This document shows, one piece after another, positions 44,941 through 54,635 of a stretch of 59,722 bases of DNA (position 1 is the stretch's first letter; every line of letters starts with the position of its first letter). A model generated the notes under the pieces. The model saw only the letters and a program-made list of their open reading frames with translations, was not told the origin of the DNA and did not search any database. Origin of the DNA: Deltaproteobacteria bacterium (GTDB lineage Bacteria; Myxococcota_A; UBA796; UBA2385); assembly GCA_016792625.1 (NCBI GenBank), contig JAEUKK010000043.1, forward strand, positions 1-59,722, read 5' to 3'. The position numbers and the translations under genes are program-made.

Positions 44941-46923
44941 TTAGCCCTCCGCGCCCGGATCGGCGTCGGTCGGATCGGCGTCGGTCGGGTCCTCGTCGGT
45001 CGGGTCCTCGTCGGGCACGGCGTCGAGGTCCTCCTCCACCGGATCGGCGGCGCTGTCGGGGCCCCCCTGCGGCGGCGCGGCGGCGTCGAGCGCGGCCTTG
45101 ACCCGCCGGGCCACCGCGGGGCCGATGCCGGGGACCGCGGCTAGCTCGGCTTCGCTGGCCAGGGCCACCGCCTCGGCGCTTCCAAAACGCTGCAGCAGCG
45201 CGGTTCGTCGCGCGGCGCCGATGCCGGGCAGGCGCTCGAGCGCGCTGGTCAGGCTGCGCTTGTCGCGCACAAAACGGTGGTAGCGCACGGCCGTGTCGTG
45301 CACCTCGTCGCGAATGGCCTGCAGTACGCGCAAGGCGCCCGAGTTGTGCGGCAGGCGCACCGGGTCTTTGACCCCGGGCAGCACCACCCGGTCGGTGGCC
45401 TCGCGGTCGCCGCGGCGGCGCTCGGTGCGCGGCTTGACGATGCCGACCATGTGCAGGCGGGGGCCGCCGTCGTCGCGGTTGAGCCCCAGATCGGCGAGCA
45501 CGGCCAGCGCGGCGTTGAGCTGGCCTTTGCCGCCGTCGACCACGAGCAGGTCGGGCAGGTCACCCTCGTCGAGGCCGCGGCGCACCCGCCGGGTCAAGAT
45601 CTCGCGCATGGTCGCGAAGTCGTCGGCGCCGACGACGGTCTTGACGCGGTAGCGCCGATAGTGGGCGCGGCTGGGCTGCCCGTCGATGAACACGGCCATC
45701 GCCGCGACGGGGTCGGTGCCCTGGATGTTGCTGTTGTCGAAGCACTCGATCCGGCGGGGTGGCGCGGGGAGGCCGCACACCTTGGCCAGCTCGACCAAGG
45801 CGGCCTGCTGGCGGTCGGCCGCGTCGAGCTGCTTCTTGAAGCTGGCCTCGGCGTTGGTGCGGGCCAGCTCGACCAGGGCCGCTTTGTCGCCGCGCTGGGG
45901 CACGAGCAGCTCGACCGCCCGGCCGCGCCGCTCGCTGATCAGCTCTTGCAAGGCGGCGAGGTCGGGCGGGGCCAGCGGCAGCAGCAGCTCGTCGGGGATG
46001 TCGCCCCCCTCGCCATAGACGGCGTTGAGCACGCTGCTGAGCAGCTCGCCGTCAGTGCCCCCCTGGTCGGTGAAGGGCAGCAGCAGCACCTCGCGCGGCT
46101 GGCCGAGGCGCACGGGCAGCAGGGCGAAGACGCCGCGGGCGCCGGTGCGGTGCAGGCCCCAGGCGTCGCGGTTGGACTGCCCGGTGTCGGCCACCGCTTG
46201 GCGCTCGATGGTCGCCTCGATCGCCCGCAGCAGGTCGCGCAGGCGGGCGGCCTCCTCAAAACGCAGGGCCTCGGCGGCGGCCTGCATCTGGGTCTCTAAG
46301 CGACCGATGAGCTCGCGGTTCCGACCCTCAAGGAAAAGCATGCTCTGGTCGACCACCTCGCGGTACTCGGCCGGGGTGCACAGGCCCACGCAGGGGGCGA
46401 GGCAGCGGCCCATCTGGTGCATCAGGCAGGGGCGGCTACGGCCTTCGAGCTCGCGATCGCTGCAGGTGCGCAGCGGAAAACGCCGACCGACAAACTCGAG
46501 GGTGGCGCGGGCCCGGCTGGCGCTGGCGAAGGGCCCGAAGTGCCGCAGGCCGGGGGCCGGCTCGGTGCTGCGCACGGTGCGGTAGCGGGGCCACTTGCCG
46601 CCCGGCCGCACCTGCAGGTGCAGAAAAGCGCTGTCATCGACGAGCTTGACGTTGAAGCGGGGCCGGTGCTGCTTGATGAGCGAGCTCTCGAGGATCAGCG
46701 CCTCTTTCTCGGTGCGCACGACCATCGTGTCGATGGCCGCCGCCGCCTGGAGCAAAAAGGGCACCATCGCCCGCTCGTCGTGGCCGCCGACGTACTGCTT
46801 GAGGCGCGCGCGCAGGTTGCGCGCCTTGCCGACGTAGAGCACGCGGCCGCGGCCATCTTTGAACAGGTAGACGCCCGGATCGGTGGGCGCCAGCGCCGCG
46901 TGCTGGTGCAGGGCCTCGGACAT
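44941..46923 (-). CDS. uvrC: Excinuclease ABC subunit C
   Basis: A 660-residue nucleotide-excision repair endonuclease. The GIY-YIG domain begins at about 17 (DPGVYLFKDGRGRVLYVGKA). A Cys cluster follows (CSDRELEGRSRPCLMHQMGRCLAPCVG, given here only by its Cys), then the UVR motif (about 205-240), the RNase H-like domain with ECFDNSNIQGTDPVAAMAVF and VVDGGKGQLNAAL, and tandem helix-hairpin-helix motifs (RLPGIGAARRTALLQRFG). The last about 35 residues are an acidic DEDPTDEDPTDADP repeat encoded by a short DNA tandem repeat, not typical of UvrC. The ATG has GGAGCCCCC upstream. Confidence 0.93.
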   Translation of the reverse strand: MSEALHQHAALAPTDPGVYLFKDGRGRVLYVGKARNLRARLKQYVGGHDERAMVPFLLQAAAAIDTMVVRTEKEALILESSLIKQHRPRFNVKLVDDSAFLHLQVRPGGKWPRYRTVRSTEPAPGLRHFGPFASASRARATLEFVGRRFPLRTCSDRELEGRSRPCLMHQMGRCLAPCVGLCTPAEYREVVDQSMLFLEGRNRELIGRLETQMQAAAEALRFEEAARLRDLLRAIEATIERQAVADTGQSNRDAWGLHRTGARGVFALLPVRLGQPREVLLLPFTDQGGTDGELLSSVLNAVYGEGGDIPDELLLPLAPPDLAALQELISERRGRAVELLVPQRGDKAALVELARTNAEASFKKQLDAADRQQAALVELAKVCGLPAPPRRIECFDNSNIQGTDPVAAMAVFIDGQPSRAHYRRYRVKTVVGADDFATMREILTRRVRRGLDEGDLPDLLVVDGGKGQLNAALAVLADLGLNRDDGGPRLHMVGIVKPRTERRRGDREATDRVVLPGVKDPVRLPHNSGALRVLQAIRDEVHDTAVRYHRFVRDKRSLTSALERLPGIGAARRTALLQRFGSAEAVALASEAELAAVPGIGPAVARRVKAALDAAAPPQGGPDSAADPVEEDLDAVPDEDPTDEDPTDADPTDADPGAEG

Positions 46924-46950
46924 GGGGGCTCCGGTTGGGTCGGGCGGGGT

Positions 46951-49320
46951 CTAGCCCGCCAAGATCCACCAGAGCACCAGCCCGGCGGTCGCGCACAGGC
47001 CGATGATCAAGAAGACCTTTGAACCTTTGCTGTCCTCGATGGGCTCGATCTCGCGGGGCGGGCCGGCGGCCAGCTCACCCTGCACCTCGGCCAGCGAGCG
47101 GGCGCTCTCGGTCCACTTGCCGGCGCCGAGCTCCTCTTCGCGGCGGGCGTCGCCGGTCACGCCGCGTACGCCCTCCCACTTGGGCTGCTCGGGCGTGGTG
47201 GGCGGCAGGGGCTCAGGGGGCCCGACGGGAGGGGTCCAGGGGGGAGCCTCGGCCGTAGGCGCCCCGCTGGGCGCCTCGGACCGGGAGGGAGGGGTCGGCG
47301 GAGCGGCGGGCGTCCAGGCGGAGGGCTCGGGCGCCCAGGCGGCCGCGGCCAGCGGCGAGCGCGCGAGGGGAGGAGGGGCCACATCGACGTCAGGCACGTC
47401 ATCTTCAGAGGGGGCCAGGGTCGAGCGGCCCATTTGCAAGCTGGGGAAGGCGCGGGCCAGGGGGATCGGGTCGACCACCGCCGGCGCCGGGCCAGCGCCC
47501 ACGACGGGTGGGGGCGCGGCGCGGTCCCAGCTGCCATCCCACTGGCGCGGGTCATCGTCCGCACCGTCATCTTCGGCGTCGAAGGTCGGCACTTGGGGCG
47601 GCGGCGCCGAGGGCTCGGGCGCCCAGTCATCTTGGGCCAAGCCGGCCGAGACCGCTGCGAGCAGGCTGGCTTCGCCGGCGGTGGAGGGGGCGTCGGGCAG
47701 GGCCTCGCCCTGATCGAGCGCCGGGAGGCCATCGGGCCGGGTGGGCGGATCTTCGTCGTCTTCTTCTTCGTCGACGGCGTCCACGAGGTCGGCGGCGCTG
47801 GGATCGGGGGGCGTGCCGTCGAGGGTCCAGGGCGACCGCGGCGCGGGCAGCTCGGCCGCGGCGGGGGCTTCGGAGGACGTGGACGCGGGCGCTTCGGAGG
47901 CCGCGGGTGCCTCGGCGGAGGCGGGTGCCTCGGGCGGAGCGGCGGGGCCCGGCGCAGGGGCATCCGGCGCGCTGCGCTCTGCCAGATCCCCCGCCGGAGC
48001 AACGTCCAGCGCGTCACTCTCATCTTCTGTGGGCGCGGCCGCTGGGGCCTGCGCGTCGGCGATCAGCGGTGCGGGGACCGGAGCGGGGACGGGTGCGGGG
48101 ACGGGTGCAGAGACAGGTGCGGGGACGGGGACGGGCGTGGGGACCGGGAGCGCCACCGGCGCCGGTCGAATCGCCGGCGCAGACGCCGGATCGCCATCGT
48201 CCTCGTCGTCTTCAAAGCTGGCGTTGGGGCCGGGGAAGACGGTGAGCCGCAGGCCATCTCCGCGGGAGAAGACCCGGCTCGGGGACTCGGGCCGCGGCGC
48301 CGGCGTCGGGCGGGCGCTCACCTGCACCGGGGTGGAGGGGGCCTCAACCGCGGGCTGCGACGACGGCAGCGCCACGGTCACCGGCGCGGGCGGGGCTGCC
48401 GCCACCGCCACGGGAGGGGGCGCGCTGATCGGCACCACCGCTTGGGCGGGCGGGGCCTGCCGGGCGGGCGCGGGGGCCTCGGCCGGCGCGGACCAGGGGC
48501 GGGCGGGCGGGCCGCCCCCGGGCACCGAGACGGTGAGCACGCGGGCGGGCTCGGCCCCGCCGACCATCGGCACGCGCACCGGGGCGATCTCGGGGCTGGC
48601 GACCGGCTTGGGCGGCATGCGCAGGGCGTTGCTCAGGCGCCACTCGACGCCCAGGCTCTCGACCAGAGCGGCCTCCCAGTCGGTGTGGCGGGCGAGCAGG
48701 GCGGCGAAGGCTTGGCGGGCGGCCCGCCCCGGCGAGATGCGGTAGCGCGCCCGGTCTTTGGTGAGACCCGAGCGGAGCAACGTGAGGCCCGGCTCGTCGA
48801 GGCGGTCGAGGCCGAGCACCTCGATGAGGTGGCCATACTGCAGGCAGTCGGTGGCCTGGGCCGAGGCCGCGGCGTCGGGCTCGGGCGGCAGGGTGGCGGC
48901 GAAGGCCGGGCGGATGCTGAGCTTGCCCCGGGCGTCGAGGCCGACGAAGGCCGGGTGCAGGGCGCCGTGGGCGCCGCCCCGCTCGTGGACCTCGGCCAGC
49001 GCGCTGCCCACATGCCAAGCGAAGGCCGCCGCGGCCCCCGGCGCGAGGCGGGCGGCGAGCTCTTCGAGGTCGAAGGCGAGGCTGCCCGGGATCGCGACAA
49101 AGGCGCGCCCATCGTTGATCCGCCCCGTGCGCAGGTCGGGGAAGGGCCCCCAGACGGGCAGGCTCGCCGCGCGGGCGAGCAGGCCGGGCGGCCCGAGGTA
49201 GACCTCGCCGAGGCCGTCGGGGCCCGACGCCGCCCAGTGCTCGATGGTCGTCGAGGGGGCGGGCCGCCGGGTGGTCAGCGTGAAGCCCGCACATCGGATG
49301 GGGGTCGCGGCGTCAGCCAA
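46951..49320 (-). CDS. Tail-anchored pseudokinase-like protein with long Pro/Ala/Glu linker
   Basis: About 789 residues from a TTG start at 49320, chosen for the AGGGA upstream and the MADAATPIRCAGF onset; the frame is open to 49677. Residues about 10-230 resemble a Ser/Thr kinase fold, but the catalytic HRD is replaced by HGA (HGALHPAFVGLD, 118-129), no VAIK lysine or DFG is visible, and PGSLAFDLEELAARL matches a hinge. A disordered Pro/Ala/Glu tract (about 280-740) contains PVPAPV repeats. The last 22 residues form a single membrane helix (VFLIIGLCATAGLVLWWIL), so the protein is tail-anchored with the rest cytoplasmic. It diverges from a TPR-NTPase gene. Confidence 0.72.
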   Translation of the reverse strand: MADAATPIRCAGFTLTTRRPAPSTTIEHWAASGPDGLGEVYLGPPGLLARAASLPVWGPFPDLRTGRINDGRAFVAIPGSLAFDLEELAARLAPGAAAAFAWHVGSALAEVHERGGAHGALHPAFVGLDARGKLSIRPAFAATLPPEPDAAASAQATDCLQYGHLIEVLGLDRLDEPGLTLLRSGLTKDRARYRISPGRAARQAFAALLARHTDWEAALVESLGVEWRLSNALRMPPKPVASPEIAPVRVPMVGGAEPARVLTVSVPGGGPPARPWSAPAEAPAPARQAPPAQAVVPISAPPPVAVAAAPPAPVTVALPSSQPAVEAPSTPVQVSARPTPAPRPESPSRVFSRGDGLRLTVFPGPNASFEDDEDDGDPASAPAIRPAPVALPVPTPVPVPAPVSAPVPAPVPAPVPAPLIADAQAPAAAPTEDESDALDVAPAGDLAERSAPDAPAPGPAAPPEAPASAEAPAASEAPASTSSEAPAAAELPAPRSPWTLDGTPPDPSAADLVDAVDEEEDDEDPPTRPDGLPALDQGEALPDAPSTAGEASLLAAVSAGLAQDDWAPEPSAPPPQVPTFDAEDDGADDDPRQWDGSWDRAAPPPVVGAGPAPAVVDPIPLARAFPSLQMGRSTLAPSEDDVPDVDVAPPPLARSPLAAAAWAPEPSAWTPAAPPTPPSRSEAPSGAPTAEAPPWTPPVGPPEPLPPTTPEQPKWEGVRGVTGDARREEELGAGKWTESARSLAEVQGELAAGPPREIEPIEDSKGSKVFLIIGLCATAGLVLWWILAG

Positions 49321-49712
49321 GGGGATCCCTGCGCGTGGGGCGGGCGCCGGCGCAGCGGCGCCCCGGTGGGCATCTGCGCCCCCGGGGAGCCCGCGGGCGC
49401 GGCCTGATAGCCTGTCGCGCCGCCTTCGCCCGCGGAGGAGGGCGCCGACAGGCAGCCCGCGGCGTTGATCCGGCCGGGCTGGCCCGTTAGCTGCCGCAGA
49501 CGGGCCCCTGCGCAGGCGGGGCCGCTCGTTTTTCCGGCCTTGTCTGGAGGGTCGCTCGCCCATGCGCGGGCCCCGTCGCGCCGCCGCTGCGGCGCGCGCT
49601 CTAGACCCCGCCTCGCGCCCCTCCCGGGTGCGGCGCGGCCCCGGCCGTCCGCGCTCCTGGGGCCCGATGCCCCGCACCGCCCGCCGCTGTGGCGCCGGGC
49701 CCGAGGAACTCG
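49321..49712. other. Divergent intergenic region
   Basis: This 392-base GC-rich gap separates the minus-strand pseudokinase and plus-strand TPR-NTPase genes. It should hold both promoters, but no clear elements or hairpins were identified. It may contain extra N-terminal codons of the pseudokinase if the TTG start is wrong. Confidence 0.4.
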
Positions 49713-52700
49713 ATGAACCGCGTGGAGAACGCCATCAGTCAGGGTCGCTGTGTGCTCGCCGTCGGCGGGCGGGCGCTCCAGAGCCCCGAGGTCCAGGCCG
49801 AGCTGCGTCGGCGCACGCTGAGCCCCATCGCGCTCGGCGGCGAGGTGATCAACCCGGCCGTCGCGCTGAGCGCAGACGCGCTCGCCCCCGCGCTGGACCG
49901 TGAAGGTGGCGTGCTGGTGCTCATCGAGCCCGAGGGGGCGGTCGACGGCCGCGCGCTCGGCGAGCTCGAGAAGTTGATCGCGGGCAGCAAGCACAAGCCG
50001 CGGCTGGTGGTGGCGGCCAAGGCCTTCAACCCCTTCGGCCTGCCGATGGCCCTGCGCACGCTCAAGTTTGAGCAAGAGAAGGCGCGGGCGGTCGACTTCA
50101 TCGCCTCGCTGCCGGTCGACGCCCCCGCGCCGACCATCGTGATCCAGGCCCCGGCGCCGGCCGGCAAGGGCGGCCGCCGCGGCGAGCCCAAGGTGGTCGA
50201 GGGCAAGCTGCTCGACGGCAAGCTGCTCGACGGCAAACGCGTGGTGCTCGGCCAGGCCGCCGAGGCCCCCAAGGGCGAGGGCAAGCTCAGCAAAGATGAG
50301 CAGCGCAAGGCCGAGGCCGCCCGCGCGCCCCGCCCGGTGCTCATCGGCCGGGAAGATGAGCTCGCTGCTTTTGCCGCGCTGCTCGCCGCTCCGGGCAGCC
50401 CGCTCATCGTCAGCGGGCCCCAGGGCGCGGGCCGGCGCTGGCTGGTCGAGTCGGCCCTGGCGGCCGCGGGCAAGAAGCGCCTGCCTGACTTCGTCTTCGG
50501 TCATGGCGCCGGCGTTGATGCCCTGCTGGCCCGCTTCGCCGTGCTCACCAAAGAGCTGGCCGGCGACGACCGGCTCAGCGCGGCGATCACCGCCGCCGAG
50601 CGCCCCGCGCCCGCCGAGCTGGCCGCCCTGGTCGTCGAGGCCCTCTCGGCCCCGGCCCTGGCCGACTTCGTGATGGTGCTCAGCCCGCTCGACGCCCTGC
50701 TCGACCGGCGCGACGGCAGCTTCTACCGCAACGGTCGGCTCGAGATGGTGCTCAAGGCGCTGCTGCTCGCTGCTCCCGCGCTGCAGCTGGTCTTCATCAC
50801 CGATCTGGCCCCGACCTTCTACCGCGAGGGTGAGGCGACCCACCAGCGCCTGCTCGCGCTCGACGGCGTGCGCGGCAAAGAGCTGCACGCGCTCTTTGAG
50901 GCCTGGCACGCGCCCGAGTTCGCCCGCTCACACTTCGGCCCGATCAGCGAGCGCACCCACGGCCACCCCCTGGCCAGCCGGGCCTTCGCCCTGGCCGTGC
51001 GCAGCACCCCCGAGGGCGTCGAGAAGGTGCTCGAGTCGCCCAAGCTGCTCAAGGCGGCGGCGCTCAACGATCTTGAGCCGCTGCGCCGCAACCTCAAGCG
51101 CGCGGTCGAGAAGCTCGACGACGAGGCCCGCACCGCCCTGCTCGCCGCCGCCCTGCCCCGCATCCCGGTCGACGCGGCCGATCTGCAGGTGCTCGGCCTC
51201 GGCCGCACCCAGCGCCTCGACCTGCTGAGCCGCGGCCTGCTCGAGCAGACCCCCGGCGAGGGCGACCGCCAGTTCTACGTGCACAGCCTCGTGCGCGAGC
51301 AGCTGCCGCGCATCGACGTCGAGGACTTCGACCGGATGGAGGCCCTCGCCCTCCACTGGCAGGCCAAGGCCAAAGAGCTGAAGGGCAAGGGTGAGGTGCT
51401 CAACTCGCTCCGCTTCGCGCAAGAGAGCAACCGCCTCTTCGTGCTCGCCCGGCGGGCCCGCGGCCGCCTGCGGCTGCCCTTCCCCGACGCCGACGCCATG
51501 GTCGACGAGCTGCGCGGCATGGTCCGCCGCAAGCGTGAGCCCCGCCACGACATCGCCCGCCAGCGCCTCAACGAGGTGCTGGGCAGCGAGCGCGGCAACA
51601 CCGAGCTGCTGCTGCTCGAGGCCGAGCTGCGCGTCGCCGAGAACGCCCCCGCTGAGGCCATCATCGAGGCCTTCGGCGCCGCGGCCGCGCTGCCCACGCC
51701 CGAGGTCTTCCACACCGAGGCCACCTGGCACCTCGACCGCGGCTCGCGGGCCAAGGCCGCCGGCGCCCTGCACCGGGGCATCGCCCTCTTCCCCGCCGAC
51801 GCCCGACTGCGGCGCCGGCTGGCCGGGGTCGAGATGGGCCTCGGTCGCCTCGCCGAGGCGGTCGAGACCCTGAAGGCCGCCCAGGCGCTCGAGCCGATGA
51901 TGCCCGACACCTACGGCATGCTCGGCGAGGCCTATGCCCGCCTGGGCGAAGAGCACTGGGAGGCCGCCGACCAGAACATCGAAGAGGCGCTGCGCCTCGC
52001 GCCCGAGAGCGCCCAGCACTTGGCCCGCCGGGCCGAGCTGCTGCGCCTGCGGGCGCTGGTCCGCCCCGATGAGCGCGAAGACCTGCTCTCCCGCGCCGAG
52101 GCCCTGCTGCGGCAGGCCCTGACCATCGAGGCCGGCCACGGCCGCATCCAGGTGCTGCTCGCCGGCGTCTTGCTCGACCGCGACGGTGATCTCGAGCAGA
52201 TCGCCTGGCTGCTCAAAGAGGCCGTGCGCCCCGCCAGCGGCGGCAAGCGCAAAGAGAGCCCCGAGTCGGCCATCCAGCGGGCCCGCCTGCTGGGCCGCAA
52301 GCGTCAGTTTGAAGAGGCCGAGCGCTTGATCGCCAAGGTGATCAAGTCCGACCACCACAACCACGCCGCGCTGGCCGCCCACGCCGAGCTTCTCGCCGCC
52401 CAAGGCTCCGTGGCCGGCGCCCACGCCGCCTGGGCCCTCGCGCTCGAGCGCGCCCCCGCCTACGCGCCCGAGCGCGCGCTCTACGAGCGCGAGCGGGCCG
52501 CCCTGCAGCTCATGCTCGACGCCGGGATCACCCAGATCGACCCGCCTGAGGGCGTGGCCGCTCCGGTCACCCGCGCCGAGCCCGCCGCCCGCCGCTCGAC
52601 CGTCCGCCGCCGCCGCGGTGGTGGGGCCGCCCCCGCCGCCGACCCCAGCGCCGAGGCGAGCGCCGAAGACAGCGCCGACGGCGCCACCTCCGAAGATGCC

Positions 52701-52805
52701 GCCGAGTCCGCCGAGCCCGCCGACCCCGCCGACGACGAGCCCGAGCTCGACGGCGGCTTCGACGGCAGCTCCGAAGACACCAGCGACCCGGTCACCGAGG
52801 CCTGA
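49713..52805 (+). CDS. Large TPR protein with degenerate STAND-like NTPase domain
   Basis: A 1030-residue cytoplasmic protein. The N-terminal 140 residues (GRCVLAVGGRALQSPEV at 11-27) vaguely recall SIR2-like or TIR-like effector domains but lack diagnostic residues. A NTPase-like domain begins IGREDELAAFAALL (211-224); its P-loop reads GPQGAGRRW (235-243), with Lys and Ser/Thr replaced by Arg, and the Walker B acidic residue is not obvious (FVMVLSPLD). Residues about 630-930 are TPR repeats. The C-terminus is an acidic, Ala/Asp/Glu disordered tail after a basic RRSTVRRRRGGG patch. The ATG has GAGGAA upstream. It is divergent from the pseudokinase gene. Confidence 0.75.
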   Translation: MNRVENAISQGRCVLAVGGRALQSPEVQAELRRRTLSPIALGGEVINPAVALSADALAPALDREGGVLVLIEPEGAVDGRALGELEKLIAGSKHKPRLVVAAKAFNPFGLPMALRTLKFEQEKARAVDFIASLPVDAPAPTIVIQAPAPAGKGGRRGEPKVVEGKLLDGKLLDGKRVVLGQAAEAPKGEGKLSKDEQRKAEAARAPRPVLIGREDELAAFAALLAAPGSPLIVSGPQGAGRRWLVESALAAAGKKRLPDFVFGHGAGVDALLARFAVLTKELAGDDRLSAAITAAERPAPAELAALVVEALSAPALADFVMVLSPLDALLDRRDGSFYRNGRLEMVLKALLLAAPALQLVFITDLAPTFYREGEATHQRLLALDGVRGKELHALFEAWHAPEFARSHFGPISERTHGHPLASRAFALAVRSTPEGVEKVLESPKLLKAAALNDLEPLRRNLKRAVEKLDDEARTALLAAALPRIPVDAADLQVLGLGRTQRLDLLSRGLLEQTPGEGDRQFYVHSLVREQLPRIDVEDFDRMEALALHWQAKAKELKGKGEVLNSLRFAQESNRLFVLARRARGRLRLPFPDADAMVDELRGMVRRKREPRHDIARQRLNEVLGSERGNTELLLLEAELRVAENAPAEAIIEAFGAAAALPTPEVFHTEATWHLDRGSRAKAAGALHRGIALFPADARLRRRLAGVEMGLGRLAEAVETLKAAQALEPMMPDTYGMLGEAYARLGEEHWEAADQNIEEALRLAPESAQHLARRAELLRLRALVRPDEREDLLSRAEALLRQALTIEAGHGRIQVLLAGVLLDRDGDLEQIAWLLKEAVRPASGGKRKESPESAIQRARLLGRKRQFEEAERLIAKVIKSDHHNHAALAAHAELLAAQGSVAGAHAAWALALERAPAYAPERALYERERAALQLMLDAGITQIDPPEGVAAPVTRAEPAARRSTVRRRRGGGAAPAADPSAEASAEDSADGATSEDAAESAEPADPADDEPELDGGFDGSSEDTSDPVTEA

Positions 52806-53042
52806 GCCCCGCGCAGCGCGGCGTTCTCAACGCTCCGCGCTGCCCTGCCTCGCGCCGCCCGGCCCACGCCGCGCGGCGCTTCCTTTTCGCCGCACGCCCG
52901 CGCCGCCATGCCCCCGCGGCGCGGCGCTGCATCATCGGCGCTTCGCGCTTCGCGCTCCGCGCTCCGCGCTGCGCGCTCCCCCTTCCTCACCCCGCCGTGC
53001 TGCCCCTTCCTCACCCCGCCCCGGCCCAGCCACTACAGAGAG
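52806..53042. other. GC-rich intergenic tract with short imperfect repeats
   Basis: No gene is seen. The stretch has several repeats of GCGCTCCGCGCT-like units near 52940-52980 and a direct duplication of CCCCTTCCTCACCCCGCC at about 52978-53025. It leads into repeat element A. Confidence 0.5.
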
Positions 53043-53212
53043 CCGAGGCCTTCGCGGCGCTCCCCTTCATCACCCACCAAAGCAGCGGGTCGCGCCTCGC
53101 TCCGGGGGCCAGGTCTTCGAAGACCGGCAAAGGGGGGCCTTTGCGGGCTGGCGCGCGGCGCTGCCATGCGCCGCGCGAAGCCTGCCCGCGGGCCCCACTT
53201 TTGCGGGGGATG
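53043..53212 (+). repeat. Dispersed repeat element A, copy 2
   Basis: Matches element A at 59437-59580 and, inverted, 35736-35877. It begins CCGAGGCCTTCGCGGCG and ends with the nested hairpin whose inner stem lies in GGCGCGCGGCGCTGCCATG and CGCCGCGCGAAGCC. This copy has about 25 extra bases in the middle relative to the 59 kb copy and slightly mismatched outer arms. Confidence 0.85.
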
Positions 53213-53550
53213 CAAGGGGCCGCGCAGGCCCCTTGCCCGGGGGCCTGGGGGCCGGCGGCCCCCGGCACCAAAGACCCAACGGTGCCGGACCAAACGCAAG
53301 CTAATCGAACGACCGAACAACCCCCAGCGCCAAAAAAGCAACCCAACACAAGCCGACATAACCACGTCGAAAACGACGACATCATCGCCGCCGGCGAGGC
53401 CAACCTCCCGCAAGGAGCTTAGCCCCGCGCAGCGGCAGGGGGTGGAGCCGCGCCCTCCGGGCGGTCGGGCGCCCCGCGCCCGACGGAGCGCCGCGAACCG
53501 GCGCAGCACCCGGCCCGGCGCCCTGCGCCGGGGCCGCCCAGAACATCAGA
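53213..53550. repeat. Element B copy and less GC-rich tail
   Basis: A palindromic element B core (GGGGGCCGGCGGCCCCCGG, then CACC) lies at 53247-53269, in the same orientation as at 35-57. It is followed by about 120 bases (53280-53400) that are A-rich on the plus strand and less GC-rich than the rest of the window, then GC-rich DNA to the methyltransferase stop codon. No gene is supported in 52806-53550. Confidence 0.7.
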
Positions 53551-54492
53551 TCAAGAAGGCTTATGCGCCACAGCCATCCAGGCCCGGTTGAGCTTCTCGG
53601 AGATCGGGTGCGCGGCCAGCAGGTCTTCGTACCGGAACAGGGCCTCGCCCTCGAGCGGCCCGGCGGCCAGCTCAAAAGGCCCGCTGAGCACGTAGTGGCT
53701 CGGCCAGACCGCCTCGACCACAAAACCGGCCCGCTCGAGCAGGGCCACGAAGGCCTCGCGCTCAAAGGTGCGCACCCAGCGGTCGCCGGGCTGGTGCACG
53801 ATGCCGTCGGTGAAAAAGGCCTCTAGCGTGCCATCGTGGGCGTCGAGCGCCGCGGCCCAGCCCCAGCGGGCCTCGACGCTGACCAGCAGGGTGCCGCCCG
53901 GCTGCAGGGTCTTGTGTACGTTGGCCAACACCAAGTCAGGGTCTTCGACGTAGTTGAGCACCTCGACCAAAAGCGCGGTGTCGACCGGCTCCAAGGTCGG
54001 TATGCGCTCGCCGGTGGTCCAATGCACGTCGAGCTTACCTTGGGTGGCCGCGCCCACGCTCACCGCGCGCCAGAGGCTGCGCAGGTCGGGATCGACGAGC
54101 TCGACCTCTTTTTCCTGCTCGAGCAGCCAGAGGGTGAAGCGACCCACGCCGCCGCCCAGGTCGAGCACCCGGCGCGCGGCCTCGAGCTGGGGCCCCCAGC
54201 GGCGCAGGTAGAGGCTGCGCTCGAGCATGCGGTCTTCGTGGCTGGGCGACTCGGGGTCGTGGATGTCCATCCACTCGGGGTGCTCTTCCCAGTACTTGAC
54301 CGCGCCGACGAGGTTGTCGAGCTGCGGGGTCGGCGCCTCGCCGCCCTTGTGCAGCGCGGGCAGGCGCGGATCACCCGGCGGGAGCTGGAAGGAGCGGCCG
54401 ACCCAGTCCTGCAGCTCGGCGCAGTCGTAGGGCGGGCCGGGCGGCAGGGGGGGCGTCTTGCCCTTGAGCACGCGGGCTTTGGCGAGGGACAT
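53551..54492 (-). CDS. Class I SAM-dependent methyltransferase
   Basis: A 313-residue cytoplasmic methyltransferase. Motif I is VLDLGGGVGRF (109-119), with VELVDPD at the end of strand 2 and the post-motif VDTALLVEVLNYVEDP with KTLQPGGTLLVSVEA. The N-terminal about 100 residues are a helical cap containing YWEEHPEWMDIHDPESPSHE. The substrate is unknown. The ATG has GGAGCCCCC upstream. It is preceded on the same strand by a 21-codon ORF and a terminator-like hairpin, suggesting attenuation. Confidence 0.83.
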   Translation of the reverse strand: MSLAKARVLKGKTPPLPPGPPYDCAELQDWVGRSFQLPPGDPRLPALHKGGEAPTPQLDNLVGAVKYWEEHPEWMDIHDPESPSHEDRMLERSLYLRRWGPQLEAARRVLDLGGGVGRFTLWLLEQEKEVELVDPDLRSLWRAVSVGAATQGKLDVHWTTGERIPTLEPVDTALLVEVLNYVEDPDLVLANVHKTLQPGGTLLVSVEARWGWAAALDAHDGTLEAFFTDGIVHQPGDRWVRTFEREAFVALLERAGFVVEAVWPSHYVLSGPFELAAGPLEGEALFRYEDLLAAHPISEKLNRAWMAVAHKPS

Positions 54493-54567
54493 GGGGGCTC
54501 CAGAGGGGCGGGCCGGGCAGGTTTGACCTGCGGGCCGAGAGGGGCGGCCACCTCACACGCGGACCCC

Positions 54568-54611
54568 CAAAACGCGAACCGACCACCGGGCGGATCGCGC
54601 CGGTGGTCGGT
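54568..54611 (-). terminator. Strong hairpin with short T-run between mini-ORF and methyltransferase
   Basis: ACCGACCACCGG (54578-54589) and CCGGTGGTCGGT (54600-54611) form a perfect 12-base stem with a 10-base loop. On the minus strand the stem is followed by CGCGTTTTGGG. This is the most terminator-like structure in the window. It lies 24 bases after the stop of the 21-codon ORF and 76 bases before the methyltransferase start, so it may be an attenuator rather than a simple end of transcript. Confidence 0.6.
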
Positions 54612-54635
54612 CGTGGCGTAGGGCCAGAGCCCTGT

